From: Nocardiopsis suaedae
Lineage (GTDB): Bacteria; Actinomycetota; Actinomycetes; Streptosporangiales; Streptosporangiaceae
Reading direction: 5' to 3'
Length of the DNA stretch: 64,000 nucleotides
Assembly (NCBI RefSeq): GCF_027706745.1
Contig: NZ_JAQFWP010000035.1
Coordinates: 1 to 64,000 of the forward strand
Below are positions 35,004 to 44,628 of the stretch, piece after piece; position 1 is the stretch's first letter; each line of letters starts with the position of its first letter. Below the pieces are notes generated by a model. That model was not told the origin of the DNA and searched no databases. It saw only the letters and a list, made by a program, of their open reading frames with translations. The translations under genes were made by a program, and so were the position numbers.

Positions 35004-36185
35004 ATGCAGGAGGAGGACCACTACGGGTTCCAGCGCAACATTCGCGCCACCCGCTGGACCCTTCCCGTCCCCTTCGGCGTGCTGGTGGTCGTTTTCGGTC
35101 TGGGGGCGGCCGAAGAGCTGCTGCGCCATGCGGGAGCGGGGCTGACGGGGGCCATCACGGCCGTCTACGCCGCGCAGGCCGTCGCGGCTCTCGTGATCGC
35201 CGCGCGCTCGCTGGAACGGGCCGATGCGCCTCCGGCACTCCTGCTGCAGGTGGTCATCACAGGACTGACCGCCGTGGAACTCGGTGTCCTCCACCCGGCC
35301 GTCGCGCACGGCTGGCTGACCGGAATCCACACCTACTCGGCCTACCTTCTCGCCGTACTCCCGGCCGCAGCCGTCTGGGCGATGCGGAGCCGGCGGGTGA
35401 TGAGCACCCTGGCCATCGTGAGCGGCATCGCCGCGGCGGGGCACCCGCACCCGGGAGCGGCGCTGGCCGTCATCGCGGGCACCTGGGGGGCCGCGATCGC
35501 GATCGTCCACCTGTACGCCTGGAGCATCGCCATCATGCGCCGACTGGAGAGCGCGCACCGGACCGAAGCCCTCCTCGCCGTCGCCGAGGAGCGGTTGCGC
35601 TTCGCCCGCGACCTCCACGACACCCTCGGCAGGACCCTCGCCGTCGTGGCGCTCAAGTCCGAACTGGCGGGACGGCTGAGCGGCGACCCGCGGGCGCAGG
35701 CGGAGATGGCAGAGGTGCAGGCACTGGCGGCGTCCTCCCAGGAGGAGATCCGGGAGGTCGTGCGCGGCTACCGCCGCGTCGACCTGGAGACGGAGCTGGA
35801 GGGCGCCCGGTCCGTGCTCGCCGCGGCCGGTGTCGACGTCCGGGTGTCCGGGGCCGATGCCGTCGGCGGGCTGGGGCGCGAGGACCGGTCCCTGCTGGGC
35901 TGGGTGGTCAGAGAAGGGGCGACCAACGTCATCCGCCACTCCCGCGCGACCCGCTGCAGCGTGGCGTTCGAAACGGGTCCGGAGGACGCGGCGGTCACGA
36001 TCGTGAACGACGGGGTGCGGCGCGGGCCGGACAAGGGCGTCCGCCCCGCGGATCCCGGACGCGGCCCGGGAACGGGGCTGGCCGGGCTGCGGCAGCGGCT
36101 GGCCGATCACGGCGGCACGGTCGAGCACGGCGGCGACGGCCGCACCTACCATCTGCGCGCACGCATCCCCCGGGGACAGGAGTAG
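35004..36185 (+). CDS. NarL-class sensor histidine kinase
   Basis: The 393-residue kinase has about five or six N-terminal membrane segments without a large extracellular loop, then HisKA_3 with phosphoacceptor H205 in FARDLHDTLGRTLAVV, and an ATPase domain with GATNVIRHSRA and GTGLAGLRQRL. This is the DesK-like class. Its start is uncertain: in-frame ATGs at 34947 and 34986 are alternatives. The response regulator begins 2 nt after the stop, so the pair is cotranscribed. Confidence 0.88.
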   Translation: MQEEDHYGFQRNIRATRWTLPVPFGVLVVVFGLGAAEELLRHAGAGLTGAITAVYAAQAVAALVIAARSLERADAPPALLLQVVITGLTAVELGVLHPAVAHGWLTGIHTYSAYLLAVLPAAAVWAMRSRRVMSTLAIVSGIAAAGHPHPGAALAVIAGTWGAAIAIVHLYAWSIAIMRRLESAHRTEALLAVAEERLRFARDLHDTLGRTLAVVALKSELAGRLSGDPRAQAEMAEVQALAASSQEEIREVVRGYRRVDLETELEGARSVLAAAGVDVRVSGADAVGGLGREDRSLLGWVVREGATNVIRHSRATRCSVAFETGPEDAAVTIVNDGVRRGPDKGVRPADPGRGPGTGLAGLRQRLADHGGTVEHGGDGRTYHLRARIPRGQE

Positions 36186-36187
36186 CG

Positions 36188-36793
36188 ATGATCCGAGTTC
36201 TTCTGGCCGAAGACGAGCACCTGATCCGCGAGGCGATGGGGGCGCTCCTCACGCTCGAACTCGACCTCGACCTGGTCGCGCAGGCGTCCTCGGGCCCCGA
36301 GGCGGTCGCGGCCGCGCGCACGCACCGGCCCGACGTCGCCGTCCTCGACCTGCAGATGCCCGGGTACAACGGGATCACCGCGGCCAAGGAGATCCTGCGG
36401 GGCGACGCCGACTGCACCGTTCTGATCGTGACCGGCCACGGCATCCCCGGGAACCTCAAGCGCGCGCTCGAGGCCGGCGTCGCCGGGTTCGTGCCCAAGA
36501 CCACCTCCGCGGCCAAGCTCGCCGATGCGATCCGCACCGTCCACGGCGGGGAACGGTACATCGACGCCTCGCTCGCCGCCGACGCCATCGCGGCGGGCGA
36601 CTCGCCGCTCACGGCGAGGGAGACCGAGGTCCTCTCCCATGCCGGGGACGGCGCGCCGGTCACCGAGATCGCCGAACGCGCCTTCCTCGCTCCGGGCACG
36701 GTGCGCAACTACCTTTCGTCCGCCCTCACCAAGCTCGGCGCGGGAAACCGGCACGAGGCCGTGTACCTGGCCCGCGACCGCGGCTGGATCTGA
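36188..36793 (+). CDS. NarL/DesR-class response regulator
   Basis: This 201-residue protein has a receiver domain with phosphoacceptor D54 (VAVLDLQMPG), K103-region VPKTTSA, and a C-terminal LuxR-type helix-turn-helix (LTARETEVLSHA, APGTVRNYLSSALTKLGAGNRHEA). AGGAG lies just before ATG 36188. It is the partner of the kinase upstream. It is convergent with the ABC exporter operon, with 5 nt between the stops; a regulatory link to that exporter is possible but not shown. Confidence 0.92.
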   Translation: MIRVLLAEDEHLIREAMGALLTLELDLDLVAQASSGPEAVAAARTHRPDVAVLDLQMPGYNGITAAKEILRGDADCTVLIVTGHGIPGNLKRALEAGVAGFVPKTTSAAKLADAIRTVHGGERYIDASLAADAIAAGDSPLTARETEVLSHAGDGAPVTEIAERAFLAPGTVRNYLSSALTKLGAGNRHEAVYLARDRGWI

Positions 36794-36798
36794 CCCGT

Positions 36799-38571
36799 TC
36801 ACCCGTCAGGATCCGAACCCGCTCCAGGCCCGCCGCTCCAGGCGCTCCATAGGGCGGCGTAAGGCCCGCCCCGCGACACCAGGTCACCGTGGGGGCCCAG
36901 CTCGACGATCCGTCCTTGCTCCATGACGGCGATGCGGTCGGCGTCGCGCGCCGTCTGGAGCCGGTGTGCGATCGCGACCACAGTGCGGCCTTCCAGCAGC
37001 TCCGCCAAGGACCGCTCGGTGGCGCGGGCCGTGGCCGGGTCGAGCAGGGCCGTGGCCTCGTCCAGCACGATCGTGTGCGGGTCGGCGAGCACCACCCGCG
37101 CCAAAGCGAGCTGCTGTGCCTCCGCCCCGCTCAACGGGTTCCGGTCGCCGCCGAGCACCGTGTCCAGCCCGTCCGGGAGCGCTGACGCCCAGGACGCGCC
37201 GACCGCCTCCAGCGCGTCGGCCAAGCGCGCGTCGTCGGCGTCCGGGGCGGCGATCAGCAGGTTGTCGCGCAGCGTGTCCCTGAAGACGTGCTGCTCCTGC
37301 ACGATGAGCACGACCTGGCGCCGTAGGCGCTCCGGGGGAAGCTCGGCGATGGGGACACCGCCGACGGTGACCGTGCCCGTGCGGGGACCGTCCAGGCCCG
37401 CCAGGAGCCGACCGAGGGTCGACTTGCCCGCGCCGGAGGCGCCGACCACCGCGATGCGCTCTCCCGGTTCGATGTCCAGGGAGACCCCGGTGAGGACGTC
37501 GTCCCGGCCCCCGTAGGCGTAGCGCACCCCGTCCATACGGATCCGGTCGTCCGCGGGCTCCCGCGCGGCCGGGGGCGGTCCGGGCGGCACCGCCCCCAGC
37601 CCTTCGGCGCGCGCGAACGACGCACCGCTCGCTTGGAGCTGTTCGACCCAGAGCATCGCCGCCTCGATGGGCCCAGACAGCTGTCGGAGCAGCATCGCCG
37701 CGGTGACCACGGTGCCCAGGGTGGCCTGGCCGCTGAGGTGGAACGCCCCGCCGACCAGGAGGACGCCGACGAGGGGCAGCAGCGAGGAGATGTCGATGGC
37801 GGGGAGCAGGACGGTCCGCAGCCGCAGCGTGCCCAGCCGGGTGCGGTGGGCCTCCGCGATCGCCGCGTCCGCCGCTCGGAGGCGCTCCTCCTGCAGGCTC
37901 AGCGCCTCGACGGTGCGGGCCCCGGCCGCCGTGCCGGTCAGGACCTCGGCCAACCCGGAATTGGCGGCGCCCTCGGCGAGGTAGGCGCCGCGGGCGCGCT
38001 TGAGGTACCAGCGCAGGGCCGCGGCGAGGACGACGAGGGCGCCCAGGGCGCACGCGCCCAGGAACGGGTCCAGGACGAGCACGGCGACGACGAGGAGGAG
38101 CCCTTGGGAGGCCGCGACGAACAGCTCCGGCAGGGCGGTCCGCAGGACGGTGGAGACCCGGGCGATGTCGGCCGTGCCGCGGGCGGTCAGGTCGCCCACC
38201 GGCGCCTGGTCGGCCACCGGGGGAGGCAGGTCGAGCAGGCGGCGCATGAACCTCTCCCGGAAGCGCAGGGCGATGCGCTCCCCGAAGCGGTGGCCCAGGG
38301 ACAGCGCACGGCGGGTCAGCAGGATCTGCGCCAGGACGGCGAGCACGATCATCATGGCGAGCCGGTCCACCTCGGCCAGGGCGCCCGGCCCCGGGGCGGC
38401 CGCCACGGTGTCCACGATGGAGCCGAGCAGCCACGAGGGCAGCAGCCCGGCGACCGCGGCCAGGGCGTTCAGCGTGAGCAGCGCCGCGAACATGCCGCGG
38501 TCGGCCCGGACCTCCCGGAGGACGGCGCGGCGGACCTCGGCGCGGCTCGCGACGGGCAGGGGCGCGGTCAT
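36799..38571 (-). CDS. ABC exporter half-transporter with non-canonical signature (subunit A)
   Basis: The 590-residue protein joins six membrane helices (about 25-310) to an ATPase. Walker A GASGAGKS (377-384), Walker B with catalytic E505 (IVLDE) and switch H536 are intact, but the signature is LSGAE (480-484) instead of LSGGQ. Its ATG overlaps the TGA of the upstream subunit gene by 4 nt (ATGA), so translation is coupled. The two subunits should form one heterodimeric exporter; the substrate is unknown. Confidence 0.9.
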   Translation of the reverse strand: MTAPLPVASRAEVRRAVLREVRADRGMFAALLTLNALAAVAGLLPSWLLGSIVDTVAAAPGPGALAEVDRLAMMIVLAVLAQILLTRRALSLGHRFGERIALRFRERFMRRLLDLPPPVADQAPVGDLTARGTADIARVSTVLRTALPELFVAASQGLLLVVAVLVLDPFLGACALGALVVLAAALRWYLKRARGAYLAEGAANSGLAEVLTGTAAGARTVEALSLQEERLRAADAAIAEAHRTRLGTLRLRTVLLPAIDISSLLPLVGVLLVGGAFHLSGQATLGTVVTAAMLLRQLSGPIEAAMLWVEQLQASGASFARAEGLGAVPPGPPPAAREPADDRIRMDGVRYAYGGRDDVLTGVSLDIEPGERIAVVGASGAGKSTLGRLLAGLDGPRTGTVTVGGVPIAELPPERLRRQVVLIVQEQHVFRDTLRDNLLIAAPDADDARLADALEAVGASWASALPDGLDTVLGGDRNPLSGAEAQQLALARVVLADPHTIVLDEATALLDPATARATERSLAELLEGRTVVAIAHRLQTARDADRIAVMEQGRIVELGPHGDLVSRGGPYAALWSAWSGGPGAGSDPDG

Positions 38572-40283
38572 GGTCCCTCCTCCCCCGGGGCGGCTCCCCG
38601 CGACACGAGCTCCCGGTACCCCGGGTCGGCGCGGAGGAGGCCGCGGTGGGTGCCGGTGGAGGCGACCCTGCCGTCGGCGATGTGGACGACGGTGTCGGCG
38701 TGTTCGAGCACCAGCCGGGACGTGGTCGACACCAGCGTGGTCAGCCCGGTGCGCGCCGCCTTCAGGCGGGCGGCCGTGACCGCCTCGGTGTGGGCGTCGA
38801 GCGCGGAGGTGGGCTCGTCCGCGAGGAGCACCTCGGGCCGGGCATGGACGGCGCGGGCGAGCCGCAGGCGCTGCGCCTGGCCCCCGGAGAGCGTGCGGCC
38901 CCCGGACGCGACGGCGGAGTCGAGGCCGTCGCCCAGCGTTTCGGCGACGTCGGTGGCCGCGGCGGTGTGCAGGGCTTCGCGTACCGCGTCGTCGTCGGGG
39001 TCCGTCCGGCCCGCGACGACGTCCCGGACGGACCCGGGGAACAGGTGGGCGGCGGTGTCGGCGACCAGGATGCGCTCCCGCACCCGGTCAAGGGGGAACC
39101 GTGCCATGGGGACGCCGCCCCATTCAACGTCCGAGTCGGTGAAGCGCCCCAAGCGGTCGATGACACCGGTGGCGTCCGCGGGGCGGGCTCCCACGAGCGC
39201 GGTGAAGCGGCCGCCTTCGACGCGCACGCCCGAGTGCGGGTCGTACAGGCCGCTCCCCGGCTCCGGCGTCCGTGCGGTCGGCCCGGGCCCGATGGCGCGG
39301 GAGGAGGAGGTGTCGGGCTCCATGCCGAGGAACGCGGTCACCCGCCGGGCCGCGACCAGGCCGCGGGTGATGTCCCCGGCCCCTTCTATCAAGAACGAGA
39401 CGGGGACGACGAGCACCGCCGCGTACCCGTACACGGCGACGAGGTCCCCGACGGTGATGGCCCCCGCCGCGGCCATTCTGGCGCCGCTCCAGGTCACGGC
39501 GGCGAGGAAGAGGGCGGGCAGCCCCGCTCCCAGCGCCCCGATCCGGCTCGCGGCGGCCCCGACGCGGTGGCCCTCGCCGCGCAGCGCCCGGGAGGCGGCG
39601 GCGTACCGCCCGGCGACGGCCCCTTTCCCGCCGAACCCGTTGAGGACGCGCAGCCCGGAGACGGTGTCCACGAGGCGGGCGGTGAGCGCCCCGTCGTGCT
39701 CGCGGTAGCGGTCGCCGGTGCGGGACAGGCGGCGCAGCAGCGGCCCGACGGCGATCCCCAGCACGGGGACGCCCGCGAGCACGATCGCGGCGAGGACGGG
39801 GGAGATCGAGAAGAGGACCGCCGCGACGGCGGCGTAGGCGGCGACCGCCCCGACGCCCGGACCGGCAACGGTCAGGGTCTGGGCGATGACCTGCACGTCG
39901 GACATGCCGATCGCGGACACCTCCCCGGCGGTCATGCGGCGGGGGAGCGCGGCGCCCAGGAGCGTGGACCGGTGCACCGCCGTGCGGACGGTGCGCAGGG
40001 AGGCGTCCATCCGGATCCTCGACATCGTCCGGTGGCGCAGGGTGGCGAGGGCGGCGGTGAGCAGGCCGGTGCCGAGCAGGGCGGACACCCACAGGAGGAA
40101 GCGGCCGCCGTCACCGGCGGCGAGCCCGTCGTCGATCGCGCGGGAGAGCAGGTGGGGCGGGAGTGCCAGGCCCAGCATCCAGGCGGTGCCCAGGGCGGCC
40201 CCGAGCGCGACGCGGCCCTTCTGGCGGGCCGCCAACCAGACCAGGTACCGGGCGGGTGTCGGGGGAGGCGCTGAAGGGGGCAC
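38568..40283 (-). CDS. ABC exporter half-transporter with degenerate Walker A and H-loop (subunit B)
   Basis: This 571-residue protein has six membrane helices (about 25-305) and an ATPase with canonical signature LSGGQ (465-469) and Walker B LLADE, but the Walker A region reads GARPADAT (365-372) without Lys, and the H-loop His is replaced by Thr or Ser near 519-521. It complements subunit A. GTG 40283 has TACGGT 6 nt upstream, supporting a leaderless start; the frame is open further upstream without similarity. Confidence 0.87.
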   Translation of the reverse strand: MPPSAPPPTPARYLVWLAARQKGRVALGAALGTAWMLGLALPPHLLSRAIDDGLAAGDGGRFLLWVSALLGTGLLTAALATLRHRTMSRIRMDASLRTVRTAVHRSTLLGAALPRRMTAGEVSAIGMSDVQVIAQTLTVAGPGVGAVAAYAAVAAVLFSISPVLAAIVLAGVPVLGIAVGPLLRRLSRTGDRYREHDGALTARLVDTVSGLRVLNGFGGKGAVAGRYAAASRALRGEGHRVGAAASRIGALGAGLPALFLAAVTWSGARMAAAGAITVGDLVAVYGYAAVLVVPVSFLIEGAGDITRGLVAARRVTAFLGMEPDTSSSRAIGPGPTARTPEPGSGLYDPHSGVRVEGGRFTALVGARPADATGVIDRLGRFTDSDVEWGGVPMARFPLDRVRERILVADTAAHLFPGSVRDVVAGRTDPDDDAVREALHTAAATDVAETLGDGLDSAVASGGRTLSGGQAQRLRLARAVHARPEVLLADEPTSALDAHTEAVTAARLKAARTGLTTLVSTTSRLVLEHADTVVHIADGRVASTGTHRGLLRADPGYRELVSRGAAPGEEGP

Positions 40284-40545
40284 GCGGTCACCGTAAGCGG
40301 AGACGCCGCGCCCGGGCCTGGGCCCCCGGAGGGCCGTCGACTGTCGCACGCGGCCGTCACGCCGGTCGCCGAGCCTCGGCGCCCGCACCATCCGTGCCCA
40401 CCGAAGGGCGACCCGGCGCAAGAGCGAGACCCTCGCCGGGGCGGGCACCGGAGATCGTGGTTCCAGGCGCCTGGGTGAGCCGTCGGTGAACACGGAGTGG
40501 GCGCTGCGGTCCGACCGCGCCGCGGGTGGCGCCGGTGAACGCCGC

Positions 40546-41985
40546 CTACCAGGCGGGCAGGTCCCGGGCTTCGGTCGTCTCCGAAACCGAGCCGAACCGG
40601 CGGATCCGGCCACCCGCTCCGAAGCGCGGCCATCCCGGGTCCCCGGTGCGGGCGAACGCGATCCACGCCGAATGCATCTCCTCGGCCAATGCCTCTGGGC
40701 CCCCATCCGGCCCCGTCAACGCCTTCGGGCCGTGTAGCCCTGACGCGGTCAGCCGGTCGAAGACGAACGGCAGCTCCAGCGCGTGAGCTGCGCCGAGTCG
40801 CCCGTCGAGCGCGGTCGACCGCCAGGCGAACTCGTAGACGTGGGCGCCGCCGTGCGCTTCGGCGAGTCTGCGGGTGCCGACGCCGAACAGCGCGTCGCCC
40901 AGGATGGCCGACCGCAGCTCGCCGGGGCCGGCGCCCGGCCGCTGCGCTTGATAGGCCGCGACGAGCCGGTCGGGGTCGCGGTGGGCACGGGCCGCGGTGG
41001 CATGCACGTCCTCGGCGGTCGAGGCGGCCAGTTCGCCCTGCGGAGCGAGGTAGAGGTTGCCCTCTTCCGCGGTGGTGCCGATGAGCAGGCCGACATCGGC
41101 CAGGCGGCTTTCGGCCGGTTGGCGGTCCAGTACCAGGCTGAACGGGCTGAGTCCCATGAGCGGGTCGGTGCGGTCCGCCGTGTGCAGGTCGATCCCGGCG
41201 ATTCTGGGGACGGCTGCGACCAGATCCTCGTCGGGTACCGCGGCGAAGCCGTCCGCGTCCGGTGCCACGCCCAGCACCCCTGCGGCGGCTCGGGCCACCC
41301 GAGCGGCCTGCTCAGGGGAGAACGCGCCCAGCCCGCTGCCGCTCTGCAGGATCGCCCGATGGAACAGGCCGGTGGCCCGCGGATCGGCGAGCAGGCCCCC
41401 GACCATCGTCGCGCCGGCCGATTGGCCCGCCAACGTCACGTTTCCGGGGTCGCCCCCGAAACCCGCGATGTTGCGCTGCACCCATCGCAGGGCCGCGAGC
41501 ACGTCGAGCAGTCCCCGGTTGCGCGGCGCGCCGGGAAGGTCCAGGAACCCGGCCACACCCAGCCGGTAGTTCAGCGTTACGACGACGACGCCGTCGCGGG
41601 CGAAGGCCGCCCCGTCGTGCAGCGGTGCGCGGCTGGAGCCGGCGACGAACCCGCCGCCGTGCACGAACACCAGGACCGGGCTGCGGCGAGCCTCCCTCGG
41701 GGCCCAGATGTCCACGGTCAGGTATTCCTCGCCCTTCACCCAGCCGGGGCCGAAGTACGGCGACATGTCCAGTTCACCGAAGGCGTCCCGGCGGGGTTGC
41801 GGCGCGGTTGGGCCCGGCGACGTCGCGTCGCGCACGTTCGTCCAAGGACGCGGCTGCGCGGGCGGGGCGAATCGGTCGGCACGGGCGGGCGCCGCCGCGT
41901 AGGGCAGGGATAGGAAGCGGGCCGCGGTGCCTTCGAGGGTGCCGCGGACTGCACCTTCGGTGGTCTGCACGATCGGATCGGACAC
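40546..41985 (-). CDS. Type-B carboxylesterase
   Basis: The 479-residue alpha/beta hydrolase has HGGGF (109-113) for the oxyanion hole, S189 in GQSAG, an acidic residue in TTAEEGN and His in AAHALELPF. It would hydrolyse esters in the cytosol; no signal peptide is seen. GTG 41985 has AGGAG upstream. It is 45 nt downstream of an MBL-fold hydrolase on the same strand, so they probably form an operon controlled by the divergent XRE regulator. Confidence 0.92.
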   Translation of the reverse strand: MSDPIVQTTEGAVRGTLEGTAARFLSLPYAAAPARADRFAPPAQPRPWTNVRDATSPGPTAPQPRRDAFGELDMSPYFGPGWVKGEEYLTVDIWAPREARRSPVLVFVHGGGFVAGSSRAPLHDGAAFARDGVVVVTLNYRLGVAGFLDLPGAPRNRGLLDVLAALRWVQRNIAGFGGDPGNVTLAGQSAGATMVGGLLADPRATGLFHRAILQSGSGLGAFSPEQAARVARAAAGVLGVAPDADGFAAVPDEDLVAAVPRIAGIDLHTADRTDPLMGLSPFSLVLDRQPAESRLADVGLLIGTTAEEGNLYLAPQGELAASTAEDVHATAARAHRDPDRLVAAYQAQRPGAGPGELRSAILGDALFGVGTRRLAEAHGGAHVYEFAWRSTALDGRLGAAHALELPFVFDRLTASGLHGPKALTGPDGGPEALAEEMHSAWIAFARTGDPGWPRFGAGGRIRRFGSVSETTEARDLPAW

Positions 41986-42030
41986 GTTGCGCTCCTGCTC
42001 TGTAGCTGTTCGCTGGTTCCGGGCTCGGCG

Positions 42031-42945
42031 TCAGATCCGGGCGAAGGGCGCCCATTCCCCGACGGCGAACCCGTCGCCCTCCCGCGTGACCTCCGCGCCG
42101 CCGTGGCCGCCCAGATGGGCGGGAAACAGCAAGGCGCGGGTGTCGGCGGCCTCGCCCAGCAGCCGGCGCCGGGTGGCCCGGGACTCGGCCGGGTCTTCGC
42201 AGAAGCAACTGTTGGCGTCGGGTTCCACGATCTGCAGCGCACTGTGCACCAGGTCCCCCACGAAGAGCGCCCGGTCGCCGCGCGAAGCCAACCGCACCAC
42301 GGAGGAGCCCGGAGTGTGCCCCGGTGCGGCCTCCAGGCGCAGGTCGGCGTCGATGGTGTGGCCGTCCTCCCACAGCTGCGCCTGTCCGGCGTCGAATACC
42401 GGGGCCACGCTGTCCTCGAACACGTTCTGGTTTCCGCGGCCCAGCCGCGGCGTGTGGCCGTTCGCCGGATTCCAGAAGTCGAAGTCCGCTCTGGGCATCA
42501 GGTAGGTGGCGTTGGGGAACGTCGGAACCCACTCGCGGCCGGCGAGGCGGGTGTTCCAGCCGACGTGGTCGACGTGGAGATGGGTGTTGACCACCAGGTC
42601 GACGTCCTCGGGCGCCAGACCGGCCCGGGCCAGCTCGCCCAGGAAATCGCTCTCCCTCCGGCTCCAGACCGGCGAGTAGGGGCGTTCCTTGTGGTTGCCC
42701 ACGCCGGTGTCGATCAGGATGTTCCGGCCCTCGCTGCGCAGCAGCCAGGTCTGGATGGCACTCACGACGACGTCGGCGTCGGCGTCGACGAAGTCCGGCG
42801 TGAGCCAGGGGCCGTGCTTCCGCCAGGCCGCCTCCGGCGCCTCGGGGAAGAAGGTTCGCGGAGCGATGTCGACCGGTCCGAAGTACTCCACGAGGCGGGT
42901 GAGCGTGACGTCACCCAGCACGATCTCCTGATGGTGTTCCTGCAC
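42031..42945 (-). CDS. MBL-fold metallo-hydrolase
   Basis: The 304-residue protein has the zinc motif H122-L-H124-V-D126-H127, with further His in APGHTPGSS and in PAHLGGHG, and Asp in VGDLVH. This set fits the lactonase and similar hydrolase branch of the metallo-beta-lactamase superfamily. GTG 42945 has a weak GGAG upstream. It is first in an operon with a carboxylesterase and divergent from an XRE regulator; a joint role in ester or lactone breakdown is plausible but unproven. Confidence 0.87.
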   Translation of the reverse strand: MQEHHQEIVLGDVTLTRLVEYFGPVDIAPRTFFPEAPEAAWRKHGPWLTPDFVDADADVVVSAIQTWLLRSEGRNILIDTGVGNHKERPYSPVWSRRESDFLGELARAGLAPEDVDLVVNTHLHVDHVGWNTRLAGREWVPTFPNATYLMPRADFDFWNPANGHTPRLGRGNQNVFEDSVAPVFDAGQAQLWEDGHTIDADLRLEAAPGHTPGSSVVRLASRGDRALFVGDLVHSALQIVEPDANSCFCEDPAESRATRRRLLGEAADTRALLFPAHLGGHGGAEVTREGDGFAVGEWAPFARI

Positions 42946-43089
42946 TGCCTGCTCCGCTTCGTGCTCGGCGTCGTTTCCCGGTCAGGATCCGTCGCCCGCG
43001 TCGGGGCAGCCAGCCCTCTGCTCTGCGTATCCGCGCCAGGGATAGGCTCACAGCGGCGGGAGCAGGGTCCCGGCGCCTAGGCTGCCCGT

Positions 43090-43977
43090 ATGACGACTTC
43101 ACGGGAGGCCGGGCCGGCGGCCGCGGACCGGCTGGGCGATTTCCTGAGGGCGCGTCGGGAGCGGCTGCGGCCCGAGGACGCGGGCTCGGCGGCACTGCCC
43201 GGGCGCAGGCGTGTGGCCGGTCTGCGGCGTGAGGAACTGGCGCTGCTGGCGGGGGTCAGCGTGTCCTACTACACGCGGCTGGAGCAGGGGCATGCGGCCA
43301 ACGCCTCCGACGCCGTGCTGGACGCCATCGCGCGGGCCCTGCGGTTGGACGAGCACGAGGCCGAGCACCTGCGGGAACTCGCTGCGCGGCGCCCCCGGCG
43401 ACTGGAGCGGCCGGCGCCGGAGCGGGTCGACTCCCCCACCCATGACCTGTTGCGCTCGCTGGGCGATGTGCCCGCGATGGTCCTGGGCCGCCGCACGGAC
43501 GTGCTGGCCTGGAACCCTATGGCCCGTGCCCTGCTGGCCGGGCACCTGGACCCGGCTGCGCCGGACCGCTGCGAGGAGCCGCCGAACCTGGCGCGAATGC
43601 TGTTCCTGGACCCCCACACTCGGGACCTGTACGTCGACTGGGAGCGCAAGGCGCGGGCGGTCGTGGGGAGTCTGCGGCTGGTCGCGGGCCGCCACCCGGA
43701 GGACGGGGTGCTGGCGTCACTGGTCGGTGAGCTGTCCGTGCAGTCGGAGGAGTTCGCCGAGCTGTGGAGCGACCGCCGGGTCAAGCCGTGTGAGGCGGAC
43801 CGCTACCGGTTGCGCCACCCGCTGGTGGGCGAACTCACCGTTGCGCAGCAGGTGTTCGCGGTAGCCCGCTCACCTGAGCAGTCGCTGGTGGTGGTCACTA
43901 CCGAGGAGGGATCCTCCGCCGCCGACTCGCTCAAGCTGCTGTCCCGGTTCGCGGAACCGGACAGCGCAGAGAGGTGA
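43090..43977 (+). CDS. XRE family regulator with MmyB-like ligand domain
   Basis: The 295-residue protein has an N-terminal helix-turn-helix (FLRARRERLRPED, GLRREELALLAGVSVSYYTRLEQG) and a C-terminal MmyB-like ligand-binding domain (VLAWNPMARALL, RMLFLDPHTRDLY, ALAAGRHPED-type segment). The family is very common in actinomycetes, usually divergent from the genes it controls; here those are the MBL hydrolase and esterase. TAGGCT (43078-43083) ends 6 nt before ATG 43090, so it is probably leaderless. Confidence 0.92.
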   Translation: MTTSREAGPAAADRLGDFLRARRERLRPEDAGSAALPGRRRVAGLRREELALLAGVSVSYYTRLEQGHAANASDAVLDAIARALRLDEHEAEHLRELAARRPRRLERPAPERVDSPTHDLLRSLGDVPAMVLGRRTDVLAWNPMARALLAGHLDPAAPDRCEEPPNLARMLFLDPHTRDLYVDWERKARAVVGSLRLVAGRHPEDGVLASLVGELSVQSEEFAELWSDRRVKPCEADRYRLRHPLVGELTVAQQVFAVARSPEQSLVVVTTEEGSSAADSLKLLSRFAEPDSAER

Positions 43978-44076
43978 GCCGGAACCGGCCGTCCGCCGGG
44001 GCCCAGCGCAGGGCGGCCGGGGCCGCCTCGGCGGGTCACGGCGTCCCGGCCCTCGCTGTTGCGGAGACCGTGAGCC

Positions 44077-44115
44077 CCCAGGTCACAACCGCTTTAGTGC
44101 GGTTTCCGGCCTGGG
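44077..44115 (+). repeat. Orphan copy of the tRNA-Lys terminator repeat
   Basis: Outer arms CCCAGG and CCTGGG enclose inner arms AACCGC and GCGGTT. The sequence resembles the hairpins after both tRNA-Lys genes, but no tRNA lies next to it. It probably terminates the XRE gene about 100 nt upstream. Confidence 0.6.
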
Positions 44116-44190
44116 TCTTCGGCGTATGGCGCCTCCGCGTCCGGTGACGGGGTGACGGGAACACGCCCCGCCGGACTCGGCCCCGGCCGC

Positions 44191-44628
44191 TCAGCGGACG
44201 ACCACGACCGGACAGGGCGCGTGTTGGACGCAATGGTGGCCGACCGAGCCGAGCAGGGCCCTGGCGAATGTGCCGTGTCCGTGGCTTCCCACGACGAGCA
44301 GGTCCGCGCCCTCGGCGAGTTCGGTCAGCACGTGGGCGGGGTGCCCGCGCACCACCCGCTGGGACAGCCGCGGCCTCGGGAAGTCGGCGGCCGCCTCGTC
44401 GATTTGGGCGGCCAGCGTCGCCCGAGCGCTCTTGGCCAGGTCCTCATAGGGCAGGACCATCGTCGGCGTGCCGTAGGTGATGGGGATGTCCCAGGCCATG
44501 ACGGCTTCGACACCGGCCCCCGTGGACCTGGCCTGGTCCAGGGCCCAGACGAGCGCCTTGTGCGCCGAGGGCGATCCGTCGACCCCGACCACGATGCGCG
44601 GAAGCTCAGGGGCGCTACCGGTACTCAT
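44191..44628 (-). CDS. Universal stress protein (UspA family)
   Basis: This 145-residue single-domain protein begins RIVVGVDGSPSA and ends with the ATP-binding signature GSHGHGTFARALLGSVGHH followed by CPVVVVR. UspA proteins bind ATP and respond to stress. ATG 44628 has GGGAGGAGG about 6 nt upstream. It stands alone and is divergent from the large SARP gene. Confidence 0.93.
   Translation of the reverse strand: MSTGSAPELPRIVVGVDGSPSAHKALVWALDQARSTGAGVEAVMAWDIPITYGTPTMVLPYEDLAKSARATLAAQIDEAAADFPRPRLSQRVVRGHPAHVLTELAEGADLLVVGSHGHGTFARALLGSVGHHCVQHAPCPVVVVR

Noticed and set aside
44041-44120. A tRNA remnant next to the orphan hairpin
   Set aside because: No acceptor, anticodon or T-loop sequence could be found upstream; only the hairpin is shared.
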